Assembly (NCBI GenBank): GCA_009693045.1
Contig: SHXZ01000005.1
Location: forward strand, 80,766 to 144,765
Length of the DNA: 64,000 bases
Reading direction: 5' to 3'
Source: Dehalococcoidia bacterium
GTDB taxonomy: Bacteria; Chloroflexota; Dehalococcoidia; Lucifugimonadales; SHYT01
Under the pieces are notes generated by a model. The model was not told the DNA's origin. It saw only the letters and a program-made list of their open reading frames with translations, and did no database searches. Shown piece by piece: positions 25,217 to 34,018 of the stretch. The translations under genes and the position numbers were made by a program. Each line of letters begins with the position of its first letter. Position 1 is the first letter of the stretch.

Positions 25217-26706
25217 CCGCGGTTGTTTTTCTTCCCGTTGCGGCGGCGATCATTATCGCGCTGGCGGCGCGCAGTCCGCGAGCCGTAAAGGGCGTGGCCC
25301 TGACGGCCTTCGTCGCGGACTTTGCGCTCGCCATCGCCGTGTTTGCGCGTTACAACACCGGCGACGGCGGCTTCCAGCAGGTGGAGCAGTACGACTGGCT
25401 CCCCGGCGAGTCGGTGGTGTTTCAGTACCTGCTGGGCGTGGACGGCCTTTCCGCGACGATGGTGCTACTGACGGGCCTGCTCGGGCTGGCGGCGATGCTG
25501 GTGTCCATGAACATTCAGCACCGCGTCCGCGAGTATTTTGTGTTTCTCCTTCTCTTGCAGACCGCAGTCATGGGGGTGTTCGCGTCGCTGGACTTCATCC
25601 TCTTCTTCATCATGTGGGAGCTTGAGCTGGTCCCGATGTTCTTCCTGATCTCCATTTGGGGGACGGGACGCAAAGAGTACTCGGCGATGAAGTTCCTGGT
25701 GTTCACCTTTGTCGGAAGCGCGTTCATGCTCGTGTCTATTCTGGTGCTGTACTTCTCGGTGGGCACCTTTGACATGCGCGTGCTGCTGGAAAGCGACCTG
25801 CGCAACCTGGTGGCGCCCGTGACGGTGGTCTTCGGGCTCTTCTTCGCGGCGTTCGCCATCAAGCTGCCGGTGTGGCCGGTGCACACGTGGCTTCCGGACG
25901 CCCATACCGACGCGCCGACGGCGGTGAGCGTGATGCTGGCGGGCGTGCTGCTGAAGATGGGCGGCTACGGGCTGATCCGCGTGAACGTGGCGATGTTCCC
26001 GGAGGTGACGCAGCAGGCCGCGCTTCCCTTCGCGATCCTGGCGGTCATCAGCATCCTCTTTGGCGCGATGGTGACGCTGCGGCAGACGGACCTGAAGCGG
26101 CTCATCGCGTACAGCAGCGTGAGCCACATGGGGTACGTCCTGCTGGGCGTGGCGTCGGTGGGCGCCACGGGGGGCGCGCTGTCGTCGGTTGGTTTGACGG
26201 GGGCGGCGTTGCAGATGTTCACGCACGGCACCATCACCGGCCTGCTCTTCGTGATGGTCGGCGTGGTGTACGACAAGGCGCACACCCGGCACATCCCCGA
26301 CCTGGGCGGCCTTGCGGCGCGGATGCCCTACGCGGCGGTGGCGCTCATGGTTGCGGGTCTGGCGTCGCTGGGCCTGCCGGGGCTGAGCGGATTCGTGGCC
26401 GAGATCATGGTGTTTCTTGGCACGTTCCCGGTCTACGGTGTGCTGACGGCGCTGGCCGCGCTTGGCGTCGTCGTCTCGGCAGGATACATTCTGTGGACGC
26501 TGCGCGGTGTGATGTTCGGGCCAGCCAAGGAGCGCTGGGCGCACATCGGCGACGCGACGCTCGTGGAGAAGGTGGCGCCTGCCCTGCTCATTATTGCCGT
26601 CGTTGCCGTCGGAGTGTATCCCGCGTTGATCACGGATGCTCTGAGCTCCGGCGTGGGAGAGGCGCTGGCGGACCGCATAACGACGGTGGTGGGTGGACTG
26701 CGATGA
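25210..26706 (+). CDS. nuoM: NADH-quinone oxidoreductase-type subunit M
   Basis: The 498-residue antiporter-like pump has F-F-I-M-W-E-L-E-L-V-P-M-F-F-L-I (TM5 Glu), L-P-V-W-P-V-H-T-W-L-P-D-A-H-T-D-A-P-T, V-M-L-A-G-V-L-L-K-M-G-G-Y-G (TM8 Lys) and Q-T-D-L-K-R-L-I-A-Y-S-S-V-S-H-M-G. The GTG start lies in the second copy of a 12-bp repeat, 159 bp from nuoL. Confidence 0.95.
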   Translation: MLTAVVFLPVAAAIIIALAARSPRAVKGVALTAFVADFALAIAVFARYNTGDGGFQQVEQYDWLPGESVVFQYLLGVDGLSATMVLLTGLLGLAAMLVSMNIQHRVREYFVFLLLLQTAVMGVFASLDFILFFIMWELELVPMFFLISIWGTGRKEYSAMKFLVFTFVGSAFMLVSILVLYFSVGTFDMRVLLESDLRNLVAPVTVVFGLFFAAFAIKLPVWPVHTWLPDAHTDAPTAVSVMLAGVLLKMGGYGLIRVNVAMFPEVTQQAALPFAILAVISILFGAMVTLRQTDLKRLIAYSSVSHMGYVLLGVASVGATGGALSSVGLTGAALQMFTHGTITGLLFVMVGVVYDKAHTRHIPDLGGLAARMPYAAVALMVAGLASLGLPGLSGFVAEIMVFLGTFPVYGVLTALAALGVVVSAGYILWTLRGVMFGPAKERWAHIGDATLVEKVAPALLIIAVVAVGVYPALITDALSSGVGEALADRITTVVGGLR

Positions 26707-26746
26707 CAGCGCGGATGATGGTCGCGGCGGGCGCGGTGAAGCAGCC

Positions 26747-28267
26747 ATGAACAGTTCTGCGCTGTGGTTGCTCTCGCCGGAGATCAGCCTGGCATTCGTC
26801 GCCATGCTGGCGTTCCTGGTTGACCTCGTCACGAGGCGCAAGGGGTACGTGGCGGCGGTGTCGCTGGTTGGACTCGTCCTGCCTCTCCTGTTCACCACAC
26901 TGCTGTGGGGCGAGCTGTCCGGCTGGGTGAACGCCATCGGCCCGCAGCCCGGCGAGGTGGCCGGAGTGTCGATCCCAGGCATCTTCGGCACGCTGGTAGT
27001 AGACCGATACGCGCTGTTCTTCAAGTACCTGGTCTTTGGCGCGCTGGGCCTAGTGCTCCTGGCGTCGCTGGACTACCGGAGCCGCCTGGGCAGGCTTGAG
27101 GGCGAGTATTACGGCCTCATCCTGCTCTCAGCGGGCGGCATGACGCTGCTGGCGGCTACGGTGGAGCTCCTCTCGCTGTACATTGCTCTGGAGCTGGCGA
27201 CGCTCCCGCTCGTGGCGCTCGCGGCGTTTTTGCGAGACGGCCGCTCCACGGAGGCTGGGATCAAGTTTCTGCTGCTGGGCGCAATAAGCTCGGCGGTGCT
27301 GCTGTTCGGCATGGCGCTGGTGTTCGGCGTGACGGGGAGCACGTACTTGAGCGACATCGCGGGCGCGGTCGCCACGGCGACGCCGGGCGACGTGCCGTTC
27401 GGCTCGTACGCGATGCTCGCGGGCGCGGTGATGATGGCCGCGGGGTTCGGCTTCAAGATCGCCGCGGTGCCGTTCCAGATGTGGGTGCCGGACGTGTATG
27501 AAGGCTCGCCGACGCCCATCACCGCGTACCTCTCCGTGGCGAGCAAAGCGGCGGGATTTGCCGCGCTGCTGAGGGTGTTCACCACGGCGTTCGGGCCCGC
27601 AGACCTGCACTGGAGCGTGCTCTTCGCGGCGCTGGCGGTCGCGTCCATGACGGTGGGGAACCTGGTGGCGGTGGCGCAGAGCAACATCAAGCGCATGCTG
27701 GGGTATAGCACCATCGCCCACGCGGGCTACATGCTGATCGGCGTGGCCGCCGTGGCGGGGAGGACGGGGGACGGCTCTTTGCAAGGCCCGCAGGGGTTGT
27801 TGTTCTACCTGGGGGGCTACGCGGTGACGAACCTGGCGGCGTTCTTCGCTGTCATCGCCATCGCCAACCGCACGGGCAGCGACCAGATCAGCGACTTCGC
27901 CGGCATGGGGCGGCGGGCGCCGTGGCTGGCGTTCTTGCTCACGGTGAGCCTGCTCTCGCTGATCGGCATTCCGCCGACGGCGGGGTTCATGGGGAAGCTG
28001 TTCCTGTTCGGCGCTGCCGTGAACGCCGACCTGGCGTGGCTCGCGCTCGTCGGGGTCATCAACAGCGTGCTCTCTGCGTATTACTACCTCCGAATAGTCA
28101 AGGTCATGTACTTCCAGGAGCCGGCGTCGCAGGAACGGGTGACGTGTTCACCGGCGCTGTGGGCTGCGCTGGGCAGCGCGTCGCTGGGCGTGGCGTTCGT
28201 GGGGATGGCGCCGTGGCCGCTCTTCGCGTTCGCGGCGCAGGCGTTGCTCGGCTTTGCCGGTAGGTGA
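26747..28267 (+). CDS. nuoN: NADH-quinone oxidoreductase-type subunit N
   Basis: The 506-residue third antiporter-like subunit shows L-L-S-L-Y-I-A-L-E-L-A-T-L-P-L-V (TM5 Glu), F-K-I-A-A-V-P-F-Q-M-W-V-P-D-V-Y-E-G, and Q-S-N-I-K-R-M-L-G-Y-S-T-I-A-H-A-G-Y. ATG 26747 lies 40 bp after nuoM. It is the last complex I gene; no nuoE, nuoF or nuoG is found in the window. Confidence 0.95.
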   Translation: MNSSALWLLSPEISLAFVAMLAFLVDLVTRRKGYVAAVSLVGLVLPLLFTTLLWGELSGWVNAIGPQPGEVAGVSIPGIFGTLVVDRYALFFKYLVFGALGLVLLASLDYRSRLGRLEGEYYGLILLSAGGMTLLAATVELLSLYIALELATLPLVALAAFLRDGRSTEAGIKFLLLGAISSAVLLFGMALVFGVTGSTYLSDIAGAVATATPGDVPFGSYAMLAGAVMMAAGFGFKIAAVPFQMWVPDVYEGSPTPITAYLSVASKAAGFAALLRVFTTAFGPADLHWSVLFAALAVASMTVGNLVAVAQSNIKRMLGYSTIAHAGYMLIGVAAVAGRTGDGSLQGPQGLLFYLGGYAVTNLAAFFAVIAIANRTGSDQISDFAGMGRRAPWLAFLLTVSLLSLIGIPPTAGFMGKLFLFGAAVNADLAWLALVGVINSVLSAYYYLRIVKVMYFQEPASQERVTCSPALWAALGSASLGVAFVGMAPWPLFAFAAQALLGFAGR

Positions 28268-28354
28268 GCCCGCGGCCCTGCGTTGCGGGCGGTCGTCTTT
28301 CATCAGGGCCGGAGTCTAGCACGCGCGGGTGTGACGAAAAGCCAGGGGAACGGT

Positions 28355-29242
28355 GTGAGCGACAAGGACCAGGTTGGCATTGTCTTCAACGAGCGCGCCC
28401 CGGAGGCGGTGGTCCTGAGCAAGCGCCTCGCGCGGCGGCTCAGGGGCGAGCACGAGGTGTGGCTGTGCTCCGCCGCCGAGGTGGTGGGCGCGAAGGTCCC
28501 CATGGACAAGACTCGTCTGGTTGTTACGCTCGGCGGGGACGGCACCATCCTGCGGGCGACCCACGTCGCGGCGCCGAACGGGGTCCCGCTGGTCGGGGTG
28601 AACTTGGGGCGAGTGGGCTTCATGACCGAGCTGGAACCAGCGGACGCCTTGGCTAAAGTACCGCTGTACCTGGACGGCCAGGCCTGGGTGGAGGAGCGGA
28701 TGATGGTGCAGGCGGCGGTGTTGCCGCGCACGGCCGTGAGGCGGCGAAGCGGCCTCTCGGTGTATTTTGGGCTCAACGACGCCGCGCTGGGCCGGACGGG
28801 CGTCTCGCGGCTGGTGTTCGTTGCCGTATCGGTGGACGGCACGCCGATGGCTACCTATGCGGCGGACGCGGTCATCGTCGCCACGCCGACGGGGAGCACG
28901 GGCTATGCGCTCTCCGCGGGCGGCCCGATCCTCCACCCGCTGGCGAAGACGTTCCTCATGAAGCCCGTCGCGCCGCAGATAGCGCTGAACAGCGCGGTGG
29001 TGCTGCACGAGGGCGCGGTGGTGACCCTTTCGCTGGGGCGTGATGACCAGGCGAACCTGAGCGTGGACGGGCTGATGAACGTTCCGCTGGCGGAAGGGGA
29101 CACGCTGGAGATCAAGGCAAGCCCCCACGTGGCGCGGTTTCTGCGCATGGGGCCCCGCGCGTACTTCTACGATACGCTGTTCAAACGGCTTGGCTACGGC
29201 AAAAGCGTCCCGCAACAAGACCGGCTGGGGCTCGGCTCGTGA
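28355..29242 (+). CDS. nadK: NAD kinase
   Basis: The 295-residue enzyme phosphorylates NAD to NADP. The catalytic G-G-D-G-T motif is in V-V-T-L-G-G-D-G-T-I-L-R-A near residues 52-64; V-N-L-G-R-V-G-F-M-T-E, A-D-A-V-I-V-A-T-P-T-G-S-T-G-Y-A-L-S-A-G-G and the late L-S-V-D-G complete the family pattern. GTG 28355 has AGGGGAACGGT upstream; the in-frame GTG at 28331 is less likely. It follows nuoN by 87 bp. Confidence 0.92.
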   Translation: MSDKDQVGIVFNERAPEAVVLSKRLARRLRGEHEVWLCSAAEVVGAKVPMDKTRLVVTLGGDGTILRATHVAAPNGVPLVGVNLGRVGFMTELEPADALAKVPLYLDGQAWVEERMMVQAAVLPRTAVRRRSGLSVYFGLNDAALGRTGVSRLVFVAVSVDGTPMATYAADAVIVATPTGSTGYALSAGGPILHPLAKTFLMKPVAPQIALNSAVVLHEGAVVTLSLGRDDQANLSVDGLMNVPLAEGDTLEIKASPHVARFLRMGPRAYFYDTLFKRLGYGKSVPQQDRLGLGS

Positions 29243-29435
29243 TCCGTCTCGAGGACGTGGCCCTCGACTCCTTCGGCTTCGCCGGGGCAGACCCTTCACT
29301 GCGAAGGGATGAGGTGAGCCCACGCAAGGACGACGCGCGTGGGAATGACGGGCGAAAAGTGACCAGAACATTCGCGGAAAAAGGACTGATGCGCCAACAC
29401 AGGAGCCTGCCGTCAGGGATGGTGTGGGCCAGGTG

Positions 29436-29981
29436 ATGGCGAAGGAAACGGTGTTGCGGAGCAGTCGTGTGTACGCGGGGAAGATCATCAACGTCCGCGT
29501 AGACACCGTGCGGTTGGAGAAGGCCGGGAAGCCCGTTGAGGCGACGCGCGAGGTCGTTGAGCACGCGCAGGTGGTGGTGATGGCGCCGGTTGACTCGCAG
29601 GGCCGCGTGCTGCTGGTCAGGCAGTACCGCCACGCGGTCGGCGAGGAGCTACTGGAGCTGCCCGCGGGCGGGATTGAGCCCGGCGAGTCGCCGGCGGCGG
29701 CGGCGCGGCGCGAGCTCCAGGAGGAGACGGGCTTTACGGCGGATGACTTGACGCCGATGGGGCGGTTCTGGATGTCGCCCGGGTTCCTGCGGGAGGAGAT
29801 GCATGCGTTCCTGGCGCGAGGGCTCCGGCCCAGCAGGCGCGCCGCCGACGAGGACGAGGTCATTGAGCTTGTCCCCGTTCCGCTGACTGAGCTGCCGAGC
29901 ATGATTAAGCGGGGCGAAATTAGAGACGCAAAGACGATTGCGGCGCTGCTCATGGCATTGCATCTGTATGAGCTGAAATAG
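29436..29981 (+). CDS. Nudix hydrolase, ADP-ribose pyrophosphatase type
   Basis: The 181-residue protein has the full Nudix box G-x5-E-x7-R-E-x2-E-E-x-G as G-G-I-E-P-G-E-S-P-A-A-A-A-R-R-E-L-Q-E-E-T-G-F, preceded by V-R-Q-Y-R-H-A-V-G-E-E-L-L-E-L-P-A. This preceding segment and the M-S-P-G-F-L-R-E after the box match ADP-ribose/nucleoside-sugar pyrophosphatases. ATG 29436 is chosen within GTGATG. The adjoining NAD kinase makes a role in pyridine-nucleotide turnover reasonable. Confidence 0.88.
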   Translation: MAKETVLRSSRVYAGKIINVRVDTVRLEKAGKPVEATREVVEHAQVVVMAPVDSQGRVLLVRQYRHAVGEELLELPAGGIEPGESPAAAARRELQEETGFTADDLTPMGRFWMSPGFLREEMHAFLARGLRPSRRAADEDEVIELVPVPLTELPSMIKRGEIRDAKTIAALLMALHLYELK

Positions 29982-30064
29982 CGCGCACTGGTCGCATTTC
30001 GCTGCTCCAAAGCGCAGCCGTAAGGCGGTGCGTTGGGGGATAGAGGGCCAAGTGCAAGGCGGCG

Positions 30065-30093
30065 TTGTGGCGGAAACCGCCGCGTGGTAGAGT
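30065..30093 (+). promoter_or_regulatory. Promoter of the sdhA-sdhB-sdhE operon
   Basis: TTGTGG (30065-30070) and TAGAGT (30088-30093) are 17 nt apart, 27 bp before sdhA. GGGGGTAAGG follows as ribosome-binding region. Confidence 0.5.
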
Positions 30094-30120
30094 TGATGGC
30101 AGTCCATCGGGGGTAAGGTC

Positions 30121-31797
30121 ATGCTGCAACACGATGTGCTTGTGGTGGGCGCGGGGCTGGCTGGGATGCGCGCCGCGCTGGCGGCGAAGCAGGCTGGCGC
30201 GAACGTCGCCATCATCAGCAAGGTCACGCCCGTGCGCAGCCACTCCAACGCAGCGCAGGGCGGCATCAACGCCGCGCTCACGGACCGCGGCGACGACTGG
30301 AAAGAGCACGCGTACGAGACCGTGAAGGGCAGCGACTATCTGGGCGACCAGGACGCCATCGAAATCCTGTCCCAGGACGCCGGCCGCGCCGTCATTGAGC
30401 TGGAGCACATGGGCGTCGTCTTCAGTCGCGGGCCGGACGGGCTCCTGGGCACGAGGCGCTTCGGCGGGCAGCAGCGGGCGCGCACGTTCTTCGTGGCGGA
30501 CATCACCGGCCAGGCGATGTTGCACGTGCTATTTGAGCAGCTCCTAAAGTCCGGCATCACGCTATACGAGGAATGGTTCGTCACGTCGCTGGTCATGGAA
30601 GACGGCCAGTGCCGCGGCGTTGTGGCGCTGGAGATCAAGAGCGGCAAGCTGGAGCTGATCACGTCCCCGGCGGTGGTGCTCGCCACCGGCGGCTGCGGAC
30701 GCATCTACGAGCCGAGCACCAACGGCCTCATCGTTACCGGCGATGGCATGGCGCTGGCGTACAAGGCGGGCGCGCCGCTCATGGACATGGAGATGGTCCA
30801 GTACCATCCCACCACCCTCAAGCAGAACGGCATTCTCATTACCGAGGCGGCGCGCGGCGAGGGTGGCTACCTGCTGAACGGCAAGGGCGAGCGATTCATG
30901 GACAAGTACGCGCCGTCGATGAAGGAACTGGCGTCGCGAGACGTCGTCTCACGTTCCGAGCAGACGGAGATCAACGAAGGGCGCGGCGTCAACGGGTGCG
31001 TGCTACTGGACCTGCGTCACCTTGGACGGCAGGTTATCGAGACCAAGCTGGCGTACATCAACGAGGTGGCGCTGGACTACCTGGGGATCAGCCTTGCCGA
31101 AGCGCCGATCCCGATCCGACCCGGGATGCACTACATGATGGGCGGCATCAAGACGGACGTGCACGGAGCGACGCGCGTGCCAGGGCTCTACGCGGCGGGC
31201 GAGACGGCCTGCGTGAGCGTCCACGGCGCGAACCGCCTGGGCGCGAACTCGTTGCTGGACACGGTGGTGTTCGGGCGGCGGGCTGGCGATGCTAGCGCGG
31301 CGTACGCGAAGGAGCGCGGCCACAAGAACGTCTCCGAGGCGTTCGTCGCTGATGAGGAAGCGCGCATTAAGGGGATTCTGGCCCGGTCCACGGACGGGGA
31401 CAGCGTGGCCAAGATTCGCCTGGAGATGGGCCAGGTCATGAACGACAACATCTCCGTCTTCCGGCACGAAGAAGGGATGAAGAAGGCGCAGACCACGATC
31501 CGCAGGCTCAAGGAGCGGTACGCCAGGGTGGGCGTCCAGAACAAGGGGAAGGTGTTCAACACGGGCCTCATCTTCTCGCTGGAGCTCGGCTACATGCTGG
31601 ACGTGGCGGAGACGATTGCGGCGGGAGCTCTGGCTCGCAAGGAGAGCAGGGGCGCCCACGCCCGCGTGGACATGCCCGACCGCGACGACGCGAACTTCCT
31701 GAAGCACGCGCTGGTGTTCAGGACGGAGAGCGGGCCTCGGATTGACTGGCTGCCCGTGACCATGACGCAGTGGCAGCCGCAGAAGCGGGTGTACTAG
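30121..31797 (+). CDS. sdhA: Succinate dehydrogenase/fumarate reductase flavoprotein subunit
   Basis: The 558-residue flavoprotein has an N-terminal G-A-G-L-A-G-M-R-A-A FAD fold, and S-H-S-N-A-A-Q-G-G-I-N near 40-50 with the His that binds FAD covalently. Active-site segments H-P-T-T-L, T-E-A-A-R-G-E-G-G and R-P-G-M-H-Y-M-M-G-G-I, plus the late H-G-A-N-R-L-G-A-N-S-L, are present. It oxidises succinate or reduces fumarate at the cytosolic face. Downstream are an iron-sulfur subunit and an HdrB-like subunit rather than SdhC/SdhD anchors. Confidence 0.93.
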   Translation: MLQHDVLVVGAGLAGMRAALAAKQAGANVAIISKVTPVRSHSNAAQGGINAALTDRGDDWKEHAYETVKGSDYLGDQDAIEILSQDAGRAVIELEHMGVVFSRGPDGLLGTRRFGGQQRARTFFVADITGQAMLHVLFEQLLKSGITLYEEWFVTSLVMEDGQCRGVVALEIKSGKLELITSPAVVLATGGCGRIYEPSTNGLIVTGDGMALAYKAGAPLMDMEMVQYHPTTLKQNGILITEAARGEGGYLLNGKGERFMDKYAPSMKELASRDVVSRSEQTEINEGRGVNGCVLLDLRHLGRQVIETKLAYINEVALDYLGISLAEAPIPIRPGMHYMMGGIKTDVHGATRVPGLYAAGETACVSVHGANRLGANSLLDTVVFGRRAGDASAAYAKERGHKNVSEAFVADEEARIKGILARSTDGDSVAKIRLEMGQVMNDNISVFRHEEGMKKAQTTIRRLKERYARVGVQNKGKVFNTGLIFSLELGYMLDVAETIAAGALARKESRGAHARVDMPDRDDANFLKHALVFRTESGPRIDWLPVTMTQWQPQKRVY

Positions 31798-31865
31798 TTG
31801 ACGCACTCACTCCGACCCTCCCTCCCCGGGGAGGGAGCAGGTGAGGGAACCAAGGAGGCACTAGC

Positions 31866-32837
31866 TTGCAAATCACGCTCCGCGTTAAGCGCTACAACCC
31901 GGAGGCGCCGGAAGAGCGCCGCTCTTGGACTCAGGACTACAAGGTTGACGTCCCGGAGGACTCCACGGTGCTGGACAGCCTCATCCAGGTGCGGGAGTAC
32001 GTGGATGACAGCCTGAGCCTGCGCTGCTCGTGCCGGGGCGCTATCTGCGGCTCGTGCGCGATGCGGGTCAACGGCCACGCGGCCCTGGGGTGCAAGTCCA
32101 AAGTCCAGAAGCTGTTGGGCAAGGACAACGTCATCGCCGTGGAGCCGATGGGCAACCAGCCGGTCATCAAGGACCTGGTGGTTGACATGACGGTCTTCTG
32201 GGACAAGATTCGGCAAGTGCAGCCGTGGCTCCAGCCGCAGGGTCCGGAGCCGGAGGCGGAGTACGTCGCGCCAAACGAGGCTATGCAGCACCTGGTCGGT
32301 GTGATGGGCTGCATCATGTGTGGCGCGTGCGTCTCCGATTGCACGGTGCTAGAAGTGGATAAGAACTTCATCGGGCCGGCGGCGCTGGCTAAGGCCTACC
32401 GGTTCGTGGCCGACCCGCGCGACGGGCACGCGAAGGACCGTCTCGGGTTGTATAACAAGGCGGGAGGCATTTGGGACTGCACGAGGTGCTTTGAGTGCGT
32501 GCAAGTGTGCCCGAAGGGCGTGGCGCCGATGGACCGCATCATGGCGCTGCGGGATCAGGCCATTGACGCGGGGTTCATCGGCAGCTACGGGGCGCGCCAC
32601 GCGGAAGCCTTCGCGAGTAGCGTGGAGCACAGCGGGACGGTGAACGAGATGTCGCTGGTGGTCAACACGTTCGGCATGTTCAACCTTCCCAAGCTGCTGG
32701 GCCTGCTGCCGCTGGCAATCCGGGCGGGCTACAAGCGCAAGATGCCGCCGCTGTTCCACAAGCCCGTCGAGGGCATAGCCGGTGTCCGGCGGATCTTCCA
32801 CAAGGCCGAGGAGCAGCAAAAGGCGGCGCGCGGCTAG
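31866..32837 (+). CDS. sdhB: Succinate dehydrogenase iron-sulfur subunit, type E-like
   Basis: The 323-residue electron-transfer subunit has a 2Fe-2S domain (C-S-C-R-G-A-I-C-G-S-C-A-M-R-V-N-G then a distal Cys), a 4Fe-4S motif C-I-M-C-G-A-C-V-S-D-C, and D-C-T-R-C-F-E-C-V-Q-V-C-P. The last one has an extra Cys where classical SdhB has a non-Cys residue in the 3Fe-4S site, so a second 4Fe-4S cluster is predicted, as in type E complexes. It is about 70 residues longer than usual at the C-terminus. TTG 31866 is chosen because AGGAGG stands 7 nt upstream and the 2Fe-2S domain starts at once. Confidence 0.9.
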   Translation: MQITLRVKRYNPEAPEERRSWTQDYKVDVPEDSTVLDSLIQVREYVDDSLSLRCSCRGAICGSCAMRVNGHAALGCKSKVQKLLGKDNVIAVEPMGNQPVIKDLVVDMTVFWDKIRQVQPWLQPQGPEPEAEYVAPNEAMQHLVGVMGCIMCGACVSDCTVLEVDKNFIGPAALAKAYRFVADPRDGHAKDRLGLYNKAGGIWDCTRCFECVQVCPKGVAPMDRIMALRDQAIDAGFIGSYGARHAEAFASSVEHSGTVNEMSLVVNTFGMFNLPKLLGLLPLAIRAGYKRKMPPLFHKPVEGIAGVRRIFHKAEEQQKAARG

Positions 32838-32919
32838 TGGGCGTGCTGCGTTCAACATCCGTACGCCCCCGCGATGGCATCCGCATAGGTGGCAAAACAA
32901 GGGCTTTGAGGAGAAAAAC

Positions 32920-33804
32920 GTGAAGTTTGCCTTTTACCCCGGCTGCGTGTCCCGCGGCGGCTGCCCCGAGCTGTACCCGTCCGTGCTGGCCGTGGCGCAC
33001 CGCTTTGGCATTGAACTGGACGAGATTGTGGGCGCCTCGTGCACGGGCGCGGGCGTGCTGCAGGAGAAGAACCGCTTTCTGGGCGACAGCCTGAACGCCA
33101 GGACGTTTGCGATGGCGGAGCGGATGGGCCTGCCCATCATGACCATCTGCAGCACGTGCCAGGGCGTGATGGCGCAGGCTCACCAGCGCCTGCGCGACGA
33201 GGCCTACCGCGCTCAGGTCAACGAGGTGCTCAAGGAAGAGGGCCTGGAGTACAAGGGGACCGTTGAGGTCAAGCACATGCTCTGGGTGCTGGCCGAGGAT
33301 ATCGGCGTGGAAGAGGTGAGGAGAAAGGTTGTGCGGCCGCTCTCAGGGCTCCGCGTTGCGCCGTTCTACGGCTGCTACATCGTGCGGCCGAGCGGGCCGC
33401 TCGGCTACGACGAGCACCCGGAGCGCGCCGAGTCGCTGGAGCGGGTGATTGAAGCCGTTGGCGCCACCGTTGCTGACTTTCCGGGCAAGACGCGGTGCTG
33501 CGGGTTCCCCATTCTGACGATTAACGAGCCGGCGTCCATGCGCATGGTGGCGAAGCACACGCTGGAGGCCAAGGAGCACGGCGCGGACTGCATGGTGACG
33601 CCGTGCCCGCTGTGCCACCTGAACCTGGACGGCCAGCAGCCCAAGGCGGCGATGGCAGCGAGCCAGGATATTGACCTGCCCATTCTGCACCTGCCGCAGC
33701 TTGTGGGGCTGGCGCTGGGGCTTGACTCCAACGTTTTGGGACTTGGCCGGCACATTCAGACTACGTACAGCGTGCTTATGAAAGTGGGCGTGCAGGTCCA
33801 CTAA
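32920..33804 (+). CDS. HdrB/SdhE-like subunit with two CCG domains
   Basis: The 294-residue protein resembles heterodisulfide reductase subunit B and the SdhE subunit of non-classical succinate:quinone reductases. Two CCG-type cysteine modules are present: F-Y-P-G-C-V-S-R-G-G with A-S-C-T-G-A and I-C-S-T-C-Q-G, then F-Y-G-C-Y-I, T-R-C-C-G-F-P-I and T-P-C-P-L-C-H. Such modules hold unusual 4Fe-4S clusters. Lacking membrane helices, it would attach SdhAB to the membrane peripherally and pass electrons to quinone or another carrier. GAGGAG lies 6 nt before GTG 32920. No SdhF-type gene follows. Confidence 0.88.
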   Translation: MKFAFYPGCVSRGGCPELYPSVLAVAHRFGIELDEIVGASCTGAGVLQEKNRFLGDSLNARTFAMAERMGLPIMTICSTCQGVMAQAHQRLRDEAYRAQVNEVLKEEGLEYKGTVEVKHMLWVLAEDIGVEEVRRKVVRPLSGLRVAPFYGCYIVRPSGPLGYDEHPERAESLERVIEAVGATVADFPGKTRCCGFPILTINEPASMRMVAKHTLEAKEHGADCMVTPCPLCHLNLDGQQPKAAMAASQDIDLPILHLPQLVGLALGLDSNVLGLGRHIQTTYSVLMKVGVQVH

Positions 33805-33870
33805 AGGAAGCCAAGCCCGCGTTGTGCAGTAAGTCTGCCGGCGATGGTCGGGCCCATGAGAAATGGCGGT

Positions 33871-33900
33871 TGTAGGGGCGATTCATGAATCGCCCCTACA
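33871..33900. repeat. 30-bp perfect palindrome of the GTAGGGGC family
   Basis: The unit starts TGTAGGGGCGATTCATG and mirrors itself exactly. It follows the sdhE-like stop by 66 bp and precedes lgt, so it could end the sdh transcript. Confidence 0.75.
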
Positions 33901-34018
33901 AAAAGCTGCGCCAAGGAATCATCCGACAGTGTGGTTCCTTTCGTTTACTTAGGCAGACAAGCGTTTATCCGAGTACTGCCTAGCGCTGAGCAAGCGTGGA
34001 AAGAAGGTAAAACAGTCC

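Noticed and set aside
25465..27024. Long minus-strand open frame opposite nuoM/nuoN
   Set aside because: It is His/Arg/Gln-rich and mirrors GC-rich codons of real membrane-protein genes; no domain is visible.
28316..30010. Long minus-strand open frame opposite nadK and the Nudix gene
   Set aside because: Shadow of GC-rich coding on the plus strand; low-complexity product without motifs.
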